From Rhizobium rhizogenes NBRC 13257 (GTDB taxonomy: Bacteria > Pseudomonadota > Alphaproteobacteria > Rhizobiales > Rhizobiaceae): a DNA stretch of 64,000 nt. Below are positions 54,513 to 62,876 of this stretch, piece after piece (positions within the stretch are counted from its first letter, which is position 1; each line of letters starts with the position of its first letter). Position numbers and translations under genes: made by a program. The notes below the pieces were generated by a model. The model made no database searches. It saw only the letters and a program-made list of their open reading frames with translations, and had not been told where the DNA came from. The DNA lies in NCBI RefSeq assembly GCF_000696095.1, contig NZ_BAYX01000011.1, positions 186,001 to 250,000 of the forward strand, written 5' to 3'.

Positions 54513-54827
54513 TTATACCGCAATGAAGACGGTGCCGTCTTCGACCTTGACCGGATAGGTCTTGAGGTTGACGCAGACGGGGGCGCCCTTGGCCTCGCCG
54601 GTCCGGTAATCGAAACGGCCGTTGTGCTTCGGACATTCGATGATGTTGTCCATAACCAACCCGTCGGCGAGATGGATCTGCTCGTGTGTGCAGAGACCAT
54701 CGGTCGCGAAGTAGTCATCGTCCGGACTGCGATAAATGGCGAAGGTCCGTCCGCCATGGTCGAAGCGCATCACATCTTCCTCGTCTATCGCATCGGCTGC
54801 GCAGACCTCGATCCAGTTGCCGCTCAT
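54513..54827 (-). CDS. mocE: Rieske ferredoxin (MocE-like)
   Basis: This is a 104-residue soluble Rieske [2Fe-2S] protein. The ligands are C46-T-H48 and C65-PK-H68, spaced as in bacterial Rieske ferredoxins. It carries electrons from the reductase encoded 10 bp downstream to the desaturase-type oxygenase encoded 31 bp upstream. The order desaturase, ferredoxin, reductase is that of mocDEF. Confidence 0.9.
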   Translation of the reverse strand: MSGNWIEVCAADAIDEEDVMRFDHGGRTFAIYRSPDDDYFATDGLCTHEQIHLADGLVMDNIIECPKHNGRFDYRTGEAKGAPVCVNLKTYPVKVEDGTVFIAV

Positions 54828-54858
54828 TCTTGCCTCCCTGTTTGCTTCTTTTTGCCGG

Positions 54859-55944
54859 TTATTGTGCCGCTTCAGGCAACGCGCTGTGAAATTCTTCCCG
54901 ATATGGCCGCGCCGTCGATGGCAGCTCGCGCTTCAGGAAATAATCCTCATTGCGAAGCTGCCGGAGAAAGGCCGGGATCATCTCGCGATAACCCGACCAC
55001 ATGGACGGATTGGGCTGCGGCAGGTCGTGCTTGATCATCGCATGCAGCTTCGGCAGTGCATGGTAGGGCACCATCGGGAACATGTGATGCTCGACATGGT
55101 AGTTCATGTTCCAATAGATGAAGCGGCTGATCGGGTTCATCAGCACCGTGCGGCTGTTCAGCCGGTGATCGATGACATTGTCGGCAAGGCCGCCATGCTG
55201 TAGCAGGCCGGTCAGTACATGATGCCAGGCGCCATAGAGCCGCGGCAGTCCGATCAGCACCAGCGGCAGGATCGAGCCCATATAAAGAGCCGCGACAATC
55301 GTCACGAGATAGATGACAGTCCAGATGCGGGCGATACGGATCGCCTTCGGCTGCTCCTGTTCGGGAATGAAGGTCTTTTCCTCGGCGCTAACGATACCGG
55401 CTGCATTGCGGATCATATCCAGCATGCCGTAGGCCGCATCGAGAATGCCGAAGAAATTCAGGATCAGGCGCAGGAGATCCGGCGGCCGCATGACGGCGAT
55501 TTCCGGATCACGGCCGACGATGACCGTATCGGTGTGGTGGCGCGTATGGCTCCAGCGCCAGGTCACCGGATTGCGCATGATCATGAAGCAGGCGATCTGA
55601 TAGACCGCGTCGTTCATCCAGCGGGTCTTGAAAGCCGTGCCGTGACCGCATTCGTGCCAACGGCTGTCGGAGGCCGAGCCGTAGAGCACGCCGTAAGCCA
55701 GAAAAAAGGGAACCGAGAGCCACGAGCCCCAGAAATAGATACCAAGCCCGGCGAAGATCGCCATGCTGCCCAGCCAGATGGTCGTGTCGCGAATGGCGGC
55801 CTTGTCGGAGCGCTGCATCAGCGCCTTCATCTCCTTGCGGGGGATCTCCGTGTGATACCACTCCGCCGCCGCCAGCCCGGTTTCGACGGCCCGCTTGCCG
55901 CTCGGGCCAAGCAAACTGTAATCGCGTTTGATTGTCTCAGTCAT
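54859..55944 (-). CDS. mocD: Fatty-acid-desaturase-type oxygenase (MocD-like)
   Basis: This is a 361-residue membrane di-iron enzyme with three histidine clusters: HECGHG (about 97-102), HTRHHTDT (about 132-139) and NYHVEHHMFPMVPYH (about 284-298). Hydrophobic pairs lie before and between them. MocD of S. meliloti L5-30 demethylates 3-O-methyl-scyllo-inosamine with MocE and MocF. The operon order here is the same. A fatty-acid or other hydroxylase remains possible. GGAAGAG precedes ATG 55944. Confidence 0.85.
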   Translation of the reverse strand: MTETIKRDYSLLGPSGKRAVETGLAAAEWYHTEIPRKEMKALMQRSDKAAIRDTTIWLGSMAIFAGLGIYFWGSWLSVPFFLAYGVLYGSASDSRWHECGHGTAFKTRWMNDAVYQIACFMIMRNPVTWRWSHTRHHTDTVIVGRDPEIAVMRPPDLLRLILNFFGILDAAYGMLDMIRNAAGIVSAEEKTFIPEQEQPKAIRIARIWTVIYLVTIVAALYMGSILPLVLIGLPRLYGAWHHVLTGLLQHGGLADNVIDHRLNSRTVLMNPISRFIYWNMNYHVEHHMFPMVPYHALPKLHAMIKHDLPQPNPSMWSGYREMIPAFLRQLRNEDYFLKRELPSTARPYREEFHSALPEAAQ

Positions 55945-56097
55945 CTCTTCCTCCTGCGATACGCAAAAACAGCGCGCCGCACCTCATGTCGAGAAGGATA
56001 GGCCTAGTTTTTTCTTGCCTCAATGCAGGAATGATGGAATCTATCAAAAGCAATCATTCTAGCATTTCATTATTGATAGAACACCTCAGGAGCCGAT
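55945..56097. promoter_or_regulatory. Divergent operator region between mocD and the LacI-type gene
   Basis: It contains AATGATGGAATCT (56030-56042), found again at 57132-57144 in front of the IolI-like gene. Inverted half-sites TCTATCAA (56040-56047) and TTGATAGA (56073-56080) flank an AT-rich core. These are good candidates for operators of the LacI-type regulator that starts at 56098. Confidence 0.55.
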
Positions 56098-57126
56098 ATG
56101 CGCCGCCCCACCATCTCCGACCTCGCAAAAGCATCCGGTGTGAGCGTCGCGACGATCGATCGCGTACTCAACGGGCGGCATCGCGTCCGAGAGGAAACGG
56201 CCCGGCGCGTCTATGAGGCTGCACAATCGATCGGCTATCATGCGGTGGGCCTGCTACGGCAGCGCGTTTTCGAGGACCTGCCGCAATACCGGCTGGGCTT
56301 CCTGCTGCAAAAACCGTCGCAGCCTTTCTATCAGGCCTTCGCCAAAGAGATTACGGCGACGACACAGACAGTCGCCACCGCACGCATCCATGCGCAGGTC
56401 GATTTTGTCGCTGCATCCACACCGACGGCGATCGTCGAGAAGCTGAAAGCCATAGCTGCGCGGACCCAGGCCGTTGCGCTTGTCGCACCCGATTATCCAG
56501 CGGTAACCACCGCAATCGAGGAACTGAAGGAAAAGGGGATTCCCGTCTTTTCGCTCCTATCCGACTTCGCGACGGGCGTGCGCGAAACCTATATCGGCGT
56601 CGACAATCGCAAAGTCGGGCGCACGGCAGCCTGGACCATCGCCAAGTCGGCGGATCGCCCAGGCAAGGTCGCCTGTTTTGTCGGCAGCCATCGCTTTCAC
56701 GGCCATGAACTGCGCGAGATCGGCTTTCGCTCCTATTTTCGAGAGAATGCGCCTGATTTCGAGGTGCTGGATACGCTGATCAATCTCGACACCGCAGAAA
56801 TCACCCATGAGGCAACACTGAATCTCTTGCAGAAACATCCCGATCTCATCGGTTTCTATGTTTGCGGAGGCGGCATGGAGGGCGCGATTTCCGCCATCCG
56901 TGAGGAAGGGCTTGCCGGTAAGCTGGTCGTCGTCGTCAACGAACTGACGCCGGAATCGAAGGCGGCGCTTGCGGATGATGTCGTCACCATGGTGATCGGT
57001 ACGCCACTCCCCTCGCTCTGCAAAGAGCTGTTTAGCCTGATGATCGGCGCTATCGAGCGCGGCGAGGCGGCCATGCCGGGGCAATCCTTCCTGCCCTTCG
57101 ACATTTTCATCTCGGAAAACATCTAG
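56098..57126 (+). CDS. LacI-family transcriptional regulator
   Basis: This is a 342-residue regulator. The helix-turn-helix and hinge are TISDLAKASGVSVATIDRVL and NGRHRVREETARRVYEAA. The periplasmic-binding-protein type ligand domain contains YIGVDNRKVGRTAAWTIAK and CGGGMEGAISAIREEGL. It reads divergently from mocD and just upstream of an IolI-like gene. Repeated motifs on both sides suggest it controls both units, perhaps in response to an inositol derivative. Confidence 0.9.
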   Translation: MRRPTISDLAKASGVSVATIDRVLNGRHRVREETARRVYEAAQSIGYHAVGLLRQRVFEDLPQYRLGFLLQKPSQPFYQAFAKEITATTQTVATARIHAQVDFVAASTPTAIVEKLKAIAARTQAVALVAPDYPAVTTAIEELKEKGIPVFSLLSDFATGVRETYIGVDNRKVGRTAAWTIAKSADRPGKVACFVGSHRFHGHELREIGFRSYFRENAPDFEVLDTLINLDTAEITHEATLNLLQKHPDLIGFYVCGGGMEGAISAIREEGLAGKLVVVVNELTPESKAALADDVVTMVIGTPLPSLCKELFSLMIGAIERGEAAMPGQSFLPFDIFISENI

Positions 57127-57131
57127 CCGAA

Positions 57132-57172
57132 AATGATGGAATCTCCTCATTGCACGGATATTTCTATCATCA
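57132..57172. promoter_or_regulatory. Second copy of the candidate LacI-type operator motif
   Basis: AATGATGGAATCT (57132-57144) repeats the word found before mocD. Nearby TTCTATCA (57152-57159) is the reverse of the half-site TGATAGAA, and CATCAATGATG (57158-57168) is palindromic. The cluster sits in the 159-bp gap before the IolI-like gene. Confidence 0.5.
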
Positions 57173-57285
57173 ATGATGGCCGATGCTCGCGCTCGGCGAT
57201 AGATCGGCCGCGCGATTCTGGGTAGTCATCTGTGGCATGTACGGCCGAGCAAATGTCCCGCCGGCCGACGAGGAGGAATACCCGC

Positions 57286-58098
57286 ATGAGTTCCATTCGC
57301 TTCGCGCTCAATCACATGTGCGCGCCATCTCTGTCCCTTGAAGCCTTCTTCTCCGCGGCGAAAAGCCTCGGTATCGACAGCGTCGAAATCCGCAATGACC
57401 TCGCCGGCAACGTGATCATCGACGGCACGCCGGCGGCGGCCGTCAAGGCGCTTGCGGCACAGTATGGCTTGACGATCATTTCGATCAACGCGCTGCAGCG
57501 CTTCAACGAGTGGAATGAGGTCCGCGCCCAGGAAGCGGCCGAACTTATCGGCTACGCACACGATTGCGGCGCCAAGGCGCTGGTGCTCGTTCCCGTCAAT
57601 GACGGCAGCGGTCGTGAGCCGGAGGCCCGTCAGCGGAACCTCCTGACAGCATTGACAGCGCTGAAGCCGATGCTGGATGAAGCCGGGATCATCGGCCTGG
57701 TCGAGCCGCTCGGTTTCGAAATCTGCTCGCTAAGCTCGAAGACGGAAGCCGCCGCCGCAATCAAATCCCTCGGCGCCCAATCCACCTTCCGTCTCGTCCA
57801 CGACACTTTCCATCATCACCTTGCCGGCGAAACGGCCACTTTCCCCGAGCTCACCGGCCTGGTGCATATCTCCGGTGTCAGCGATCCCGCCGTCTCCGTT
57901 TCCGACATGCTTGATGCACACCGCGTCCTGGTCGATGCCAATGACCGTCTCGACAATGCCGGCCAGATACGGGCGCTGCTGTCCGCCGGTTATGCCGGCC
58001 CCTTCTCCTTCGAGCCCTTCGCAGCAGACGTGCATGCGCTGAAGGAGCCTGTGGACGCGCTGAGGCAAAGTATGGCGTATTTGTCCGCGCAGGTCTGA
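57286..58098 (+). CDS. TIM-barrel isomerase, IolI-like
   Basis: This is a 270-residue sugar phosphate isomerase/epimerase family protein that resembles 2-keto-myo-inositol isomerase IolI. Comparable segments are SVEIRNDL, TIISINALQRFNEWNE, KALVLVPVND, IIGLVEPLGFE and FRLVHDTFHHHLAG, with the metal-binding Glu, Asp and His at expected strands; AGPFSFEPFA supplies the last Glu. ATG 57286 follows GAGGAG at about 57270. Its place beside mocDEF-like genes and a LacI-type regulator supports an inositol or rhizopine role. Exact activity is inferred. Confidence 0.75.
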   Translation: MSSIRFALNHMCAPSLSLEAFFSAAKSLGIDSVEIRNDLAGNVIIDGTPAAAVKALAAQYGLTIISINALQRFNEWNEVRAQEAAELIGYAHDCGAKALVLVPVNDGSGREPEARQRNLLTALTALKPMLDEAGIIGLVEPLGFEICSLSSKTEAAAAIKSLGAQSTFRLVHDTFHHHLAGETATFPELTGLVHISGVSDPAVSVSDMLDAHRVLVDANDRLDNAGQIRALLSAGYAGPFSFEPFAADVHALKEPVDALRQSMAYLSAQV

Positions 58099-58134
58099 TG
58101 GCAGCGACGCGAGAGTCCGATCGGATCTCGCCAA

Positions 58135-58572
58135 TCAATCGTGTGAATGTGGCCCATGATCATGTGGGCCATGTTCCGACGGGATGAGATGCAAATTCCC
58201 GAAACGCACGCCGCGCTGGGTCACTACGCTATCGGCGAAGGACTTGATTTCGCCGACCGTACCCTTCAACACGGAGACCTCAAGGCAATCGTGCCCGTCG
58301 ACATGGACGTGCAGTGTCGAAACCGAAAGGTCATGGTGATGATGCTGCGTTGTCGTCAGGCGGCGCGAGAGATCGCGGGTCTCGTGTTCGTAGACATAGG
58401 TAAGCGTGGCGTAGCATTTCGTTTCGCTGTCGACGGCTGCCTGTTCGCGGGTGACGGCGTCGCGTACAAGATCGCGCAGCGTTTCCGAGCGGCTGGCATA
58501 GCCGCGCTGCTCACTGATCTTGTCGATCGTCTCGAGAAGATCGTCATCGATGGTAATGGTGATGCGCTGCAT
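58135..58572 (-). CDS. nikR: Nickel-responsive regulator NikR
   Basis: This 145-residue protein has an N-terminal ribbon-helix-helix domain (MQRITITIDDDLLETIDKIS) and a C-terminal ACT-like metal domain. The high-affinity Ni ligands of E. coli NikR (H76, H87, H89, C95) line up with H77, H88, H90 and C96 in HHHHDLSVSTLHVHVDGHDC. An extra His-rich tail (HGPHDHGPHSHD) ends the protein. It follows cobM by 71 bp on the same strand, an unusual place for a nickel regulator. Confidence 0.92.
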   Translation of the reverse strand: MQRITITIDDDLLETIDKISEQRGYASRSETLRDLVRDAVTREQAAVDSETKCYATLTYVYEHETRDLSRRLTTTQHHHHDLSVSTLHVHVDGHDCLEVSVLKGTVGEIKSFADSVVTQRGVRFGNLHLIPSEHGPHDHGPHSHD

Positions 58573-58643
58573 CTCTTTCCCCTTTTGCGAATACGCCGAC
58601 TAGAGAAAATTTTAGCAGGAATTGCAACGGCATCCGCTGCCTG

Positions 58644-59402
58644 TCATTCCCTGCCCCGAAAGCGGCGTTGATAGGCGGGATCGTAGAGCGAGCTTTCTCG
58701 GAAATCGTCGACGGTGAGCGACGGGCCGACGAAGATCAGTGCAGTGCGCTCGATCGGCTCGGCAGCGACCTTGGCCTCGATCGTGGCGAGCGTGCCGCGC
58801 AGGATACGCTCGTCCGGCCAGGAGGCCTTGACGACGATCGCGACCGGGCAATCCGCGCCATAAATCGGCGTCAACTCCTCGACCACCTGCCCCAACGCAT
58901 GGATCGCCAGGTGAATGGCAAGCGTCGAACCCGTAGCGCCGAATTTTTCCAGCGTTTCATTGTTCGGCATCGGCGAGGCCCGGCCGGAAACCCGCGTGAG
59001 AACAAGACTTTGCGCAACGGCGGGGATGGTCAGCTCACGCCCGAGCGCAGACGCCGCTGCCGCAAAGGCGGGAACGCCGGGGGTCAGCGTGTAGGGGATG
59101 TCGTGTTTTTCCAGACGGCGGATCTGCTCGGCGACAGCGCTCCAGACAGAGAGATCGCCGGAATGCAGGCGCGCAACATCTTGGCCGGATGCCACCGCTT
59201 TTAGATATTCAGCCTCGATCTCGTCCAGAGACATCGGCGCGGTGTCGACGATGCGGGCGCCGGGCGGGCAATATTGCAGAAGCTCCGGCGAAACGATCGA
59301 GCCGGCATAGAGGCAGACCGGGCACTTGCCGATCAGATCCCTGCCACGCACGGTGATCAGGTCAGCCGCACCCGGTCCTGCTCCGATGAAATGCACCGTC
59401 AT
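58644..59402 (-). CDS. cobM: Precorrin-4 C11-methyltransferase (CobM)
   Basis: This is a 252-residue tetrapyrrole methylase that uses SAM to methylate C11 of precorrin-4. It starts VHFIGAGPGAADLITVRG, the usual glycine-rich opening. Other family marks are ARLHSGDLSVWSAVAEQ and PYTLTPGVPAFAAAASALG. It follows cobL by 16 bp and precedes nikR, in the aerobic cobalamin cluster. Confidence 0.92.
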   Translation of the reverse strand: MTVHFIGAGPGAADLITVRGRDLIGKCPVCLYAGSIVSPELLQYCPPGARIVDTAPMSLDEIEAEYLKAVASGQDVARLHSGDLSVWSAVAEQIRRLEKHDIPYTLTPGVPAFAAAASALGRELTIPAVAQSLVLTRVSGRASPMPNNETLEKFGATGSTLAIHLAIHALGQVVEELTPIYGADCPVAIVVKASWPDERILRGTLATIEAKVAAEPIERTALIFVGPSLTVDDFRESSLYDPAYQRRFRGRE

Positions 59403-59418
59403 TCCGTTCCCTCATTTC

Positions 59419-60645
59419 TCATTCTTTGACCCAGGACCACTGCGTCACCGGCATAGCCGGCCGCCAACCGGTCATGCTGCCGATGGGTGCGGCGCGGGCG
59501 ATATCTATGCGGATCAGCGAGCCGCCGCGCCGGGCATGTTCGGCAAGCAGGATCGCCTCCATCTCGGTCGTCACCGCATTGGCGACGAGCCGCCCACCCT
59601 TCCTCAAGCCGCCAATGGCCGCTTCCATGACGCCGGCGTTGCTGCCGCCGCCGCCAATGAAGATCGCATCAGGCGTGGGCAATCCGGCAAGCGCATGCGG
59701 CGCCTGTCCCTCAACGACGGAAAGCCCCGGCACACCGAAGCTTGCTGCATTGTGGCGGACGCGGGCGGCACGGTCGCTGGAGGTTTCGATGGCGATGGCG
59801 CGCATCGAGGGATCGGCGAGCATCCATTCGATGGCGATCGAGCCCGAGCCAGCACCAATATCCCAGAGCAATTCACCCCGACGCGGCGCAAGCGCCGAGA
59901 GGGTCATCGCCCGGATTTCCCGCTTGGTGATCTGGCCATCATGCTCAAACAGTCGGTCGTCAAGCCCGGTGGCGAGCGGCAGGATGCGCGCGCCGTCACT
60001 GGTGACGACATCGATGCCGCAAACGTTCAAATCATTGATGTCGGAAAGCGCGAAATCTGCAGCTTTCTGCGTAGACACACGCTCACTCGGACCGCCCAGA
60101 GCTTCAAGAACCGTCAGCTTCGATTGACCGAACCCGTTTTGCTGCAGCAGGTACGCAAGATCCGCCGGTCCCTGCCCATCTGAGGTCAGGGCCAAGATCT
60201 TGCGGCCCGTATGCAGATGCGGACGGATAAGGTCGAGCGGTCGACCATGCAGCGAGAGGATAGTGACATCCTGCAACGGCCAACCTAGACGCGAGGCGGC
60301 AAGGCTGAAAGAAGACGCTGCCGGGATGACTGTCATTTCCGAGACGGGGATATGTCGCGAAAGTGTCGCGCCGACGCCGTAGAAAAAGGGATCGCCAGAG
60401 GCGAGGATGACGGTCGGCTTTCCGCGCAAGGCCAGCACTGCCTCGACCGATTTTTCGAAGGGGCTCAGCCAGGCATGCGCCTCGCCCTTGATCAAAGGCC
60501 GCATGAGGTCGATATGCCGCGCACCGCCAAAGACGACGCGAGCCGATGCAATCAGCCGCTTGGCTTCGTCGCCAAGCCCGGCTGGACCGTCTTCGCCGAT
60601 GCCGATAAGAGTGAGCCAGCGTTGAGCGGAAGGTATCTCAGACAT
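59419..60645 (-). CDS. cobL: Precorrin-6Y C5,15-methyltransferase (CobL)
   Basis: This is a 408-residue fusion of two enzymes. The N-terminal half is a CbiE-type methylase (LTLIGIGEDGPAGLGDEAKR and PTVILASGDPFFYGVG). The C-terminal half is a CbiT-type methyltransferase and decarboxylase (LLWDIGAGSGSIAIEWML and DAIFIGGGGSNAGVMEAA). It methylates C5 and C15 and removes the C12 acetate carboxyl. ATG 60645 shares two bases with the start codon of cobK on the other strand. Confidence 0.92.
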   Translation of the reverse strand: MSEIPSAQRWLTLIGIGEDGPAGLGDEAKRLIASARVVFGGARHIDLMRPLIKGEAHAWLSPFEKSVEAVLALRGKPTVILASGDPFFYGVGATLSRHIPVSEMTVIPAASSFSLAASRLGWPLQDVTILSLHGRPLDLIRPHLHTGRKILALTSDGQGPADLAYLLQQNGFGQSKLTVLEALGGPSERVSTQKAADFALSDINDLNVCGIDVVTSDGARILPLATGLDDRLFEHDGQITKREIRAMTLSALAPRRGELLWDIGAGSGSIAIEWMLADPSMRAIAIETSSDRAARVRHNAASFGVPGLSVVEGQAPHALAGLPTPDAIFIGGGGSNAGVMEAAIGGLRKGGRLVANAVTTEMEAILLAEHARRGGSLIRIDIARAAPIGSMTGWRPAMPVTQWSWVKE

Positions 60646-61414
60646 GGGCGGAACCCGCATTCTGATCTTGGGTGGCACGACGGAAGCTCGCCGGCTGGCG
60701 CAGGCGCTGGCATCTCGCGCCGATCTCGATGTCATCCTGTCGCTGGCGGGGCGAACCGCCGATCCGGCTCCGCAGCCGGTTCCCGTTCGCACCGGCGGCT
60801 TCGGCGGTGCCGAGGGTCTCGCCCGCTACTTGAAGGATGAGGCCATCGATCTGCTGATCGACGCAACCCATCCCTTCGCCGCCCGCATTTCCGCCAATGC
60901 CGTCGATGCCGCCGGTCGCAGCGGCATTGCTGCCTTCTCGCTCCGTCGACCCGACTGGTTGCCGGTCGAGGGCGATCGCTGGCACCCGGTGCGAAGCGTT
61001 GCCGAGGCGATTGCGGCGCTCGGTCCTTCTCCCCGCCGCGTCTTCCTGGCGATCGGCCGGCAAGAGGCCCATCATGCCAATGCCGCGCCCATTCATCATT
61101 ATTGGGTGCGCAGCGTCGATCCGGTCGAGCCGGTTCTGACAGCGCCTGATGTTACCTATATCCACGCCAAGGGTCCGTTCCGCCTGGAAGACGAACTGGC
61201 GATGCTGCGGGAATACCGCATCGATGCGGTTGTCGCCAAGAACAGCGGTGGCGATGCCACCTATGCGAAGATCGAGGCTGCGCGGCAATTGGGTATCGAG
61301 GTGATCATGGTCGAGCGCGCGCAGGCCACCGGCTTGCCGGCTGTCGAAACTGTCGAGGCTGCGCTGAACCATATCGATCATCTCGCCTCTTCTTTGATGA
61401 AGCGCGGCGTATAG
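60644..61414 (+). CDS. cobK: Precorrin-6A reductase (CobK)
   Basis: This is a 256-residue NADPH-dependent reductase. The opening RILILGGTTEARRLAQALAS, DLLIDATHPFAARISANAV and VVAKNSGGDATYAKIEAARQ are typical of the family. It is the only cob gene on the plus strand here. Its start overlaps the cobL start by 2 bp and its end overlaps the cobJ end by 37 bp, so any promoter must lie inside cobL. Confidence 0.92.
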   Translation: MGGTRILILGGTTEARRLAQALASRADLDVILSLAGRTADPAPQPVPVRTGGFGGAEGLARYLKDEAIDLLIDATHPFAARISANAVDAAGRSGIAAFSLRRPDWLPVEGDRWHPVRSVAEAIAALGPSPRRVFLAIGRQEAHHANAAPIHHYWVRSVDPVEPVLTAPDVTYIHAKGPFRLEDELAMLREYRIDAVVAKNSGGDATYAKIEAARQLGIEVIMVERAQATGLPAVETVEAALNHIDHLASSLMKRGV

Positions 61415-62142
61415 ACCAGATCGGGCTTTCCGTCACGAGCGATGACGCGCGTCTCGGCCGAGCCGATGATCACGCAGGTCGCCATATCGGCATATGACGC
61501 CTCGGCCGCCGCCAATCTCGCAACCGCGATGCGCTCATCCGGTCGCCCGGCGGCGCGGCCGAAGATGACGGGCGTTGCAGCCGGCAACACCTCGCGCAAT
61601 ATCTCGAAAGCCTTGCCAAGCTGCCAGGGGCGTGCCTTGCTGATCGGATTGTAAAGAGCGATCACCAGTCCCGCCTGTGCGACCGAGCGAAGCCTATTTT
61701 CGATGATAGCCCAGGGCTTCAAATTGTCGGACAGCGATATAGCACAGAAATCGTGTCCCAGCGGCGCGCCAATGCGCGCGGCAACGGCGAGCATGGCGGT
61801 AATGCCCGGCACGACGACGAGATCGACATCGCGCCACGCGTCCGGCCCATTGTCGATCGCCTCACACACTGCCGCTGCCATGGCAAAAACACCGGGATCG
61901 CCGCCGGAGACGACGCAGACATCGGCCCCGGCCGCGGCCCGCTCAAGCGCTGCCTTGGCGCGATCCAGCTCTTCGCGATTGTCGGAGGCATGGCGGATCT
62001 GATCCGCGCGCAGCGACAGGCGATCGAGATAGGGGCCATAGCCGAAGAATTCGGTCGCATCACTCGCAGCGGCCAGCGCCTCCGGCGTCATCTGCTCCGG
62101 ATTGCCGGGACCTGTTCCGATGATCGACAGACGCCCGCTCAT
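61378..62142 (-). CDS. cobJ: Precorrin-3B C17-methyltransferase (CobJ)
   Basis: This is a 254-residue ring-contraction methylase. Motifs are LSIIGTGPGNPEQMTPEA, VCVVSGGDPGVFAMAAAV, VPGITAMLAVAARIGAPL and GHDFCAISLSDNLKPW. The start at ATG 62142 makes an ATGA overlap with the cobI stop. A longer start at 62157 would extend into cobI. Its end overlaps convergent cobK by 37 bp. Confidence 0.92.
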   Translation of the reverse strand: MSGRLSIIGTGPGNPEQMTPEALAAASDATEFFGYGPYLDRLSLRADQIRHASDNREELDRAKAALERAAAGADVCVVSGGDPGVFAMAAAVCEAIDNGPDAWRDVDLVVVPGITAMLAVAARIGAPLGHDFCAISLSDNLKPWAIIENRLRSVAQAGLVIALYNPISKARPWQLGKAFEILREVLPAATPVIFGRAAGRPDERIAVARLAAAEASYADMATCVIIGSAETRVIARDGKPDLVYTPRFIKEEAR

Positions 62143-62876
62143 GGCTTTCCTTCCCAACCAGGAACGAGGATCAGCGAGAAATAGGGGGCTTCGATATCCG
62201 CTCGGCTGGCAAGCGGCGTCATCGCGCCGTTCATCATCGTGCCACGCTCGACATAGATGGCCTCATCGAGCCGTCCAGCCGTCTCGAGCGCACGACGGAT
62301 TTTCGGCAAGTTACGGCCAACCTTCATGATGACGGCCGCCTGGGTATCGCCAAGACGGCGGGCCAGTTCGCCTTCAGCCATCGTGCCCGGAAGCACGGAA
62401 AGCACGTCGTCTCCCTGCACCATCGGCAGCCCGGCGAGCGACCAGCAGCCGGACATGGCCGTCACGCCCGGAATGACTTCCGTCGGAAAACGATCAGCAA
62501 GACGCACATGCAGATGCATGTAGGAGCCATAGAAAAGCGGGTCGCCCTCGCTGAGCACCGCGACGGTTTTCCCGTCCCTCAGATGCGCCGCAACGATTTC
62601 GGCCGAGGCATCGTAGAAAGTGGTGATCTGGCGATTGTATTCCGGCGTGTCCTTGCCGATTTCCGTCGTCACGGGATAGTAGAGCGGCAGCAGTGTCACG
62701 TCTGCTCGCAGCAGATCCTCGACGATCGCGCGGCCATTGCCGCTCCGCCCCTGCTTGGCGAAATAGGCGACGACATCAGCCGCCTCCAATGCCTTCACAG
62801 CCTTGACGGTCAAGAGATCCGGATCGCCGGGGCCGGTGCCGACGCCGATCAGCCGGCCGGTGGAATGCGCGTTCAT
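62139..62876 (-). CDS. cobI: Precorrin-2 C20-methyltransferase (CobI)
   Basis: This is a 245-residue tetrapyrrole methylase that adds the C20 methyl group to precorrin-2. It has LIGVGTGPGDPDLLTVKAVK, VAVLSEGDPLFYGSYMHL and TEVIPGVTAMSGCWSLAG. It overlaps cobH (upstream) and cobJ (downstream) by 4 bp each. Confidence 0.93.
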   Translation of the reverse strand: MNAHSTGRLIGVGTGPGDPDLLTVKAVKALEAADVVAYFAKQGRSGNGRAIVEDLLRADVTLLPLYYPVTTEIGKDTPEYNRQITTFYDASAEIVAAHLRDGKTVAVLSEGDPLFYGSYMHLHVRLADRFPTEVIPGVTAMSGCWSLAGLPMVQGDDVLSVLPGTMAEGELARRLGDTQAAVIMKVGRNLPKIRRALETAGRLDEAIYVERGTMMNGAMTPLASRADIEAPYFSLILVPGWEGKP

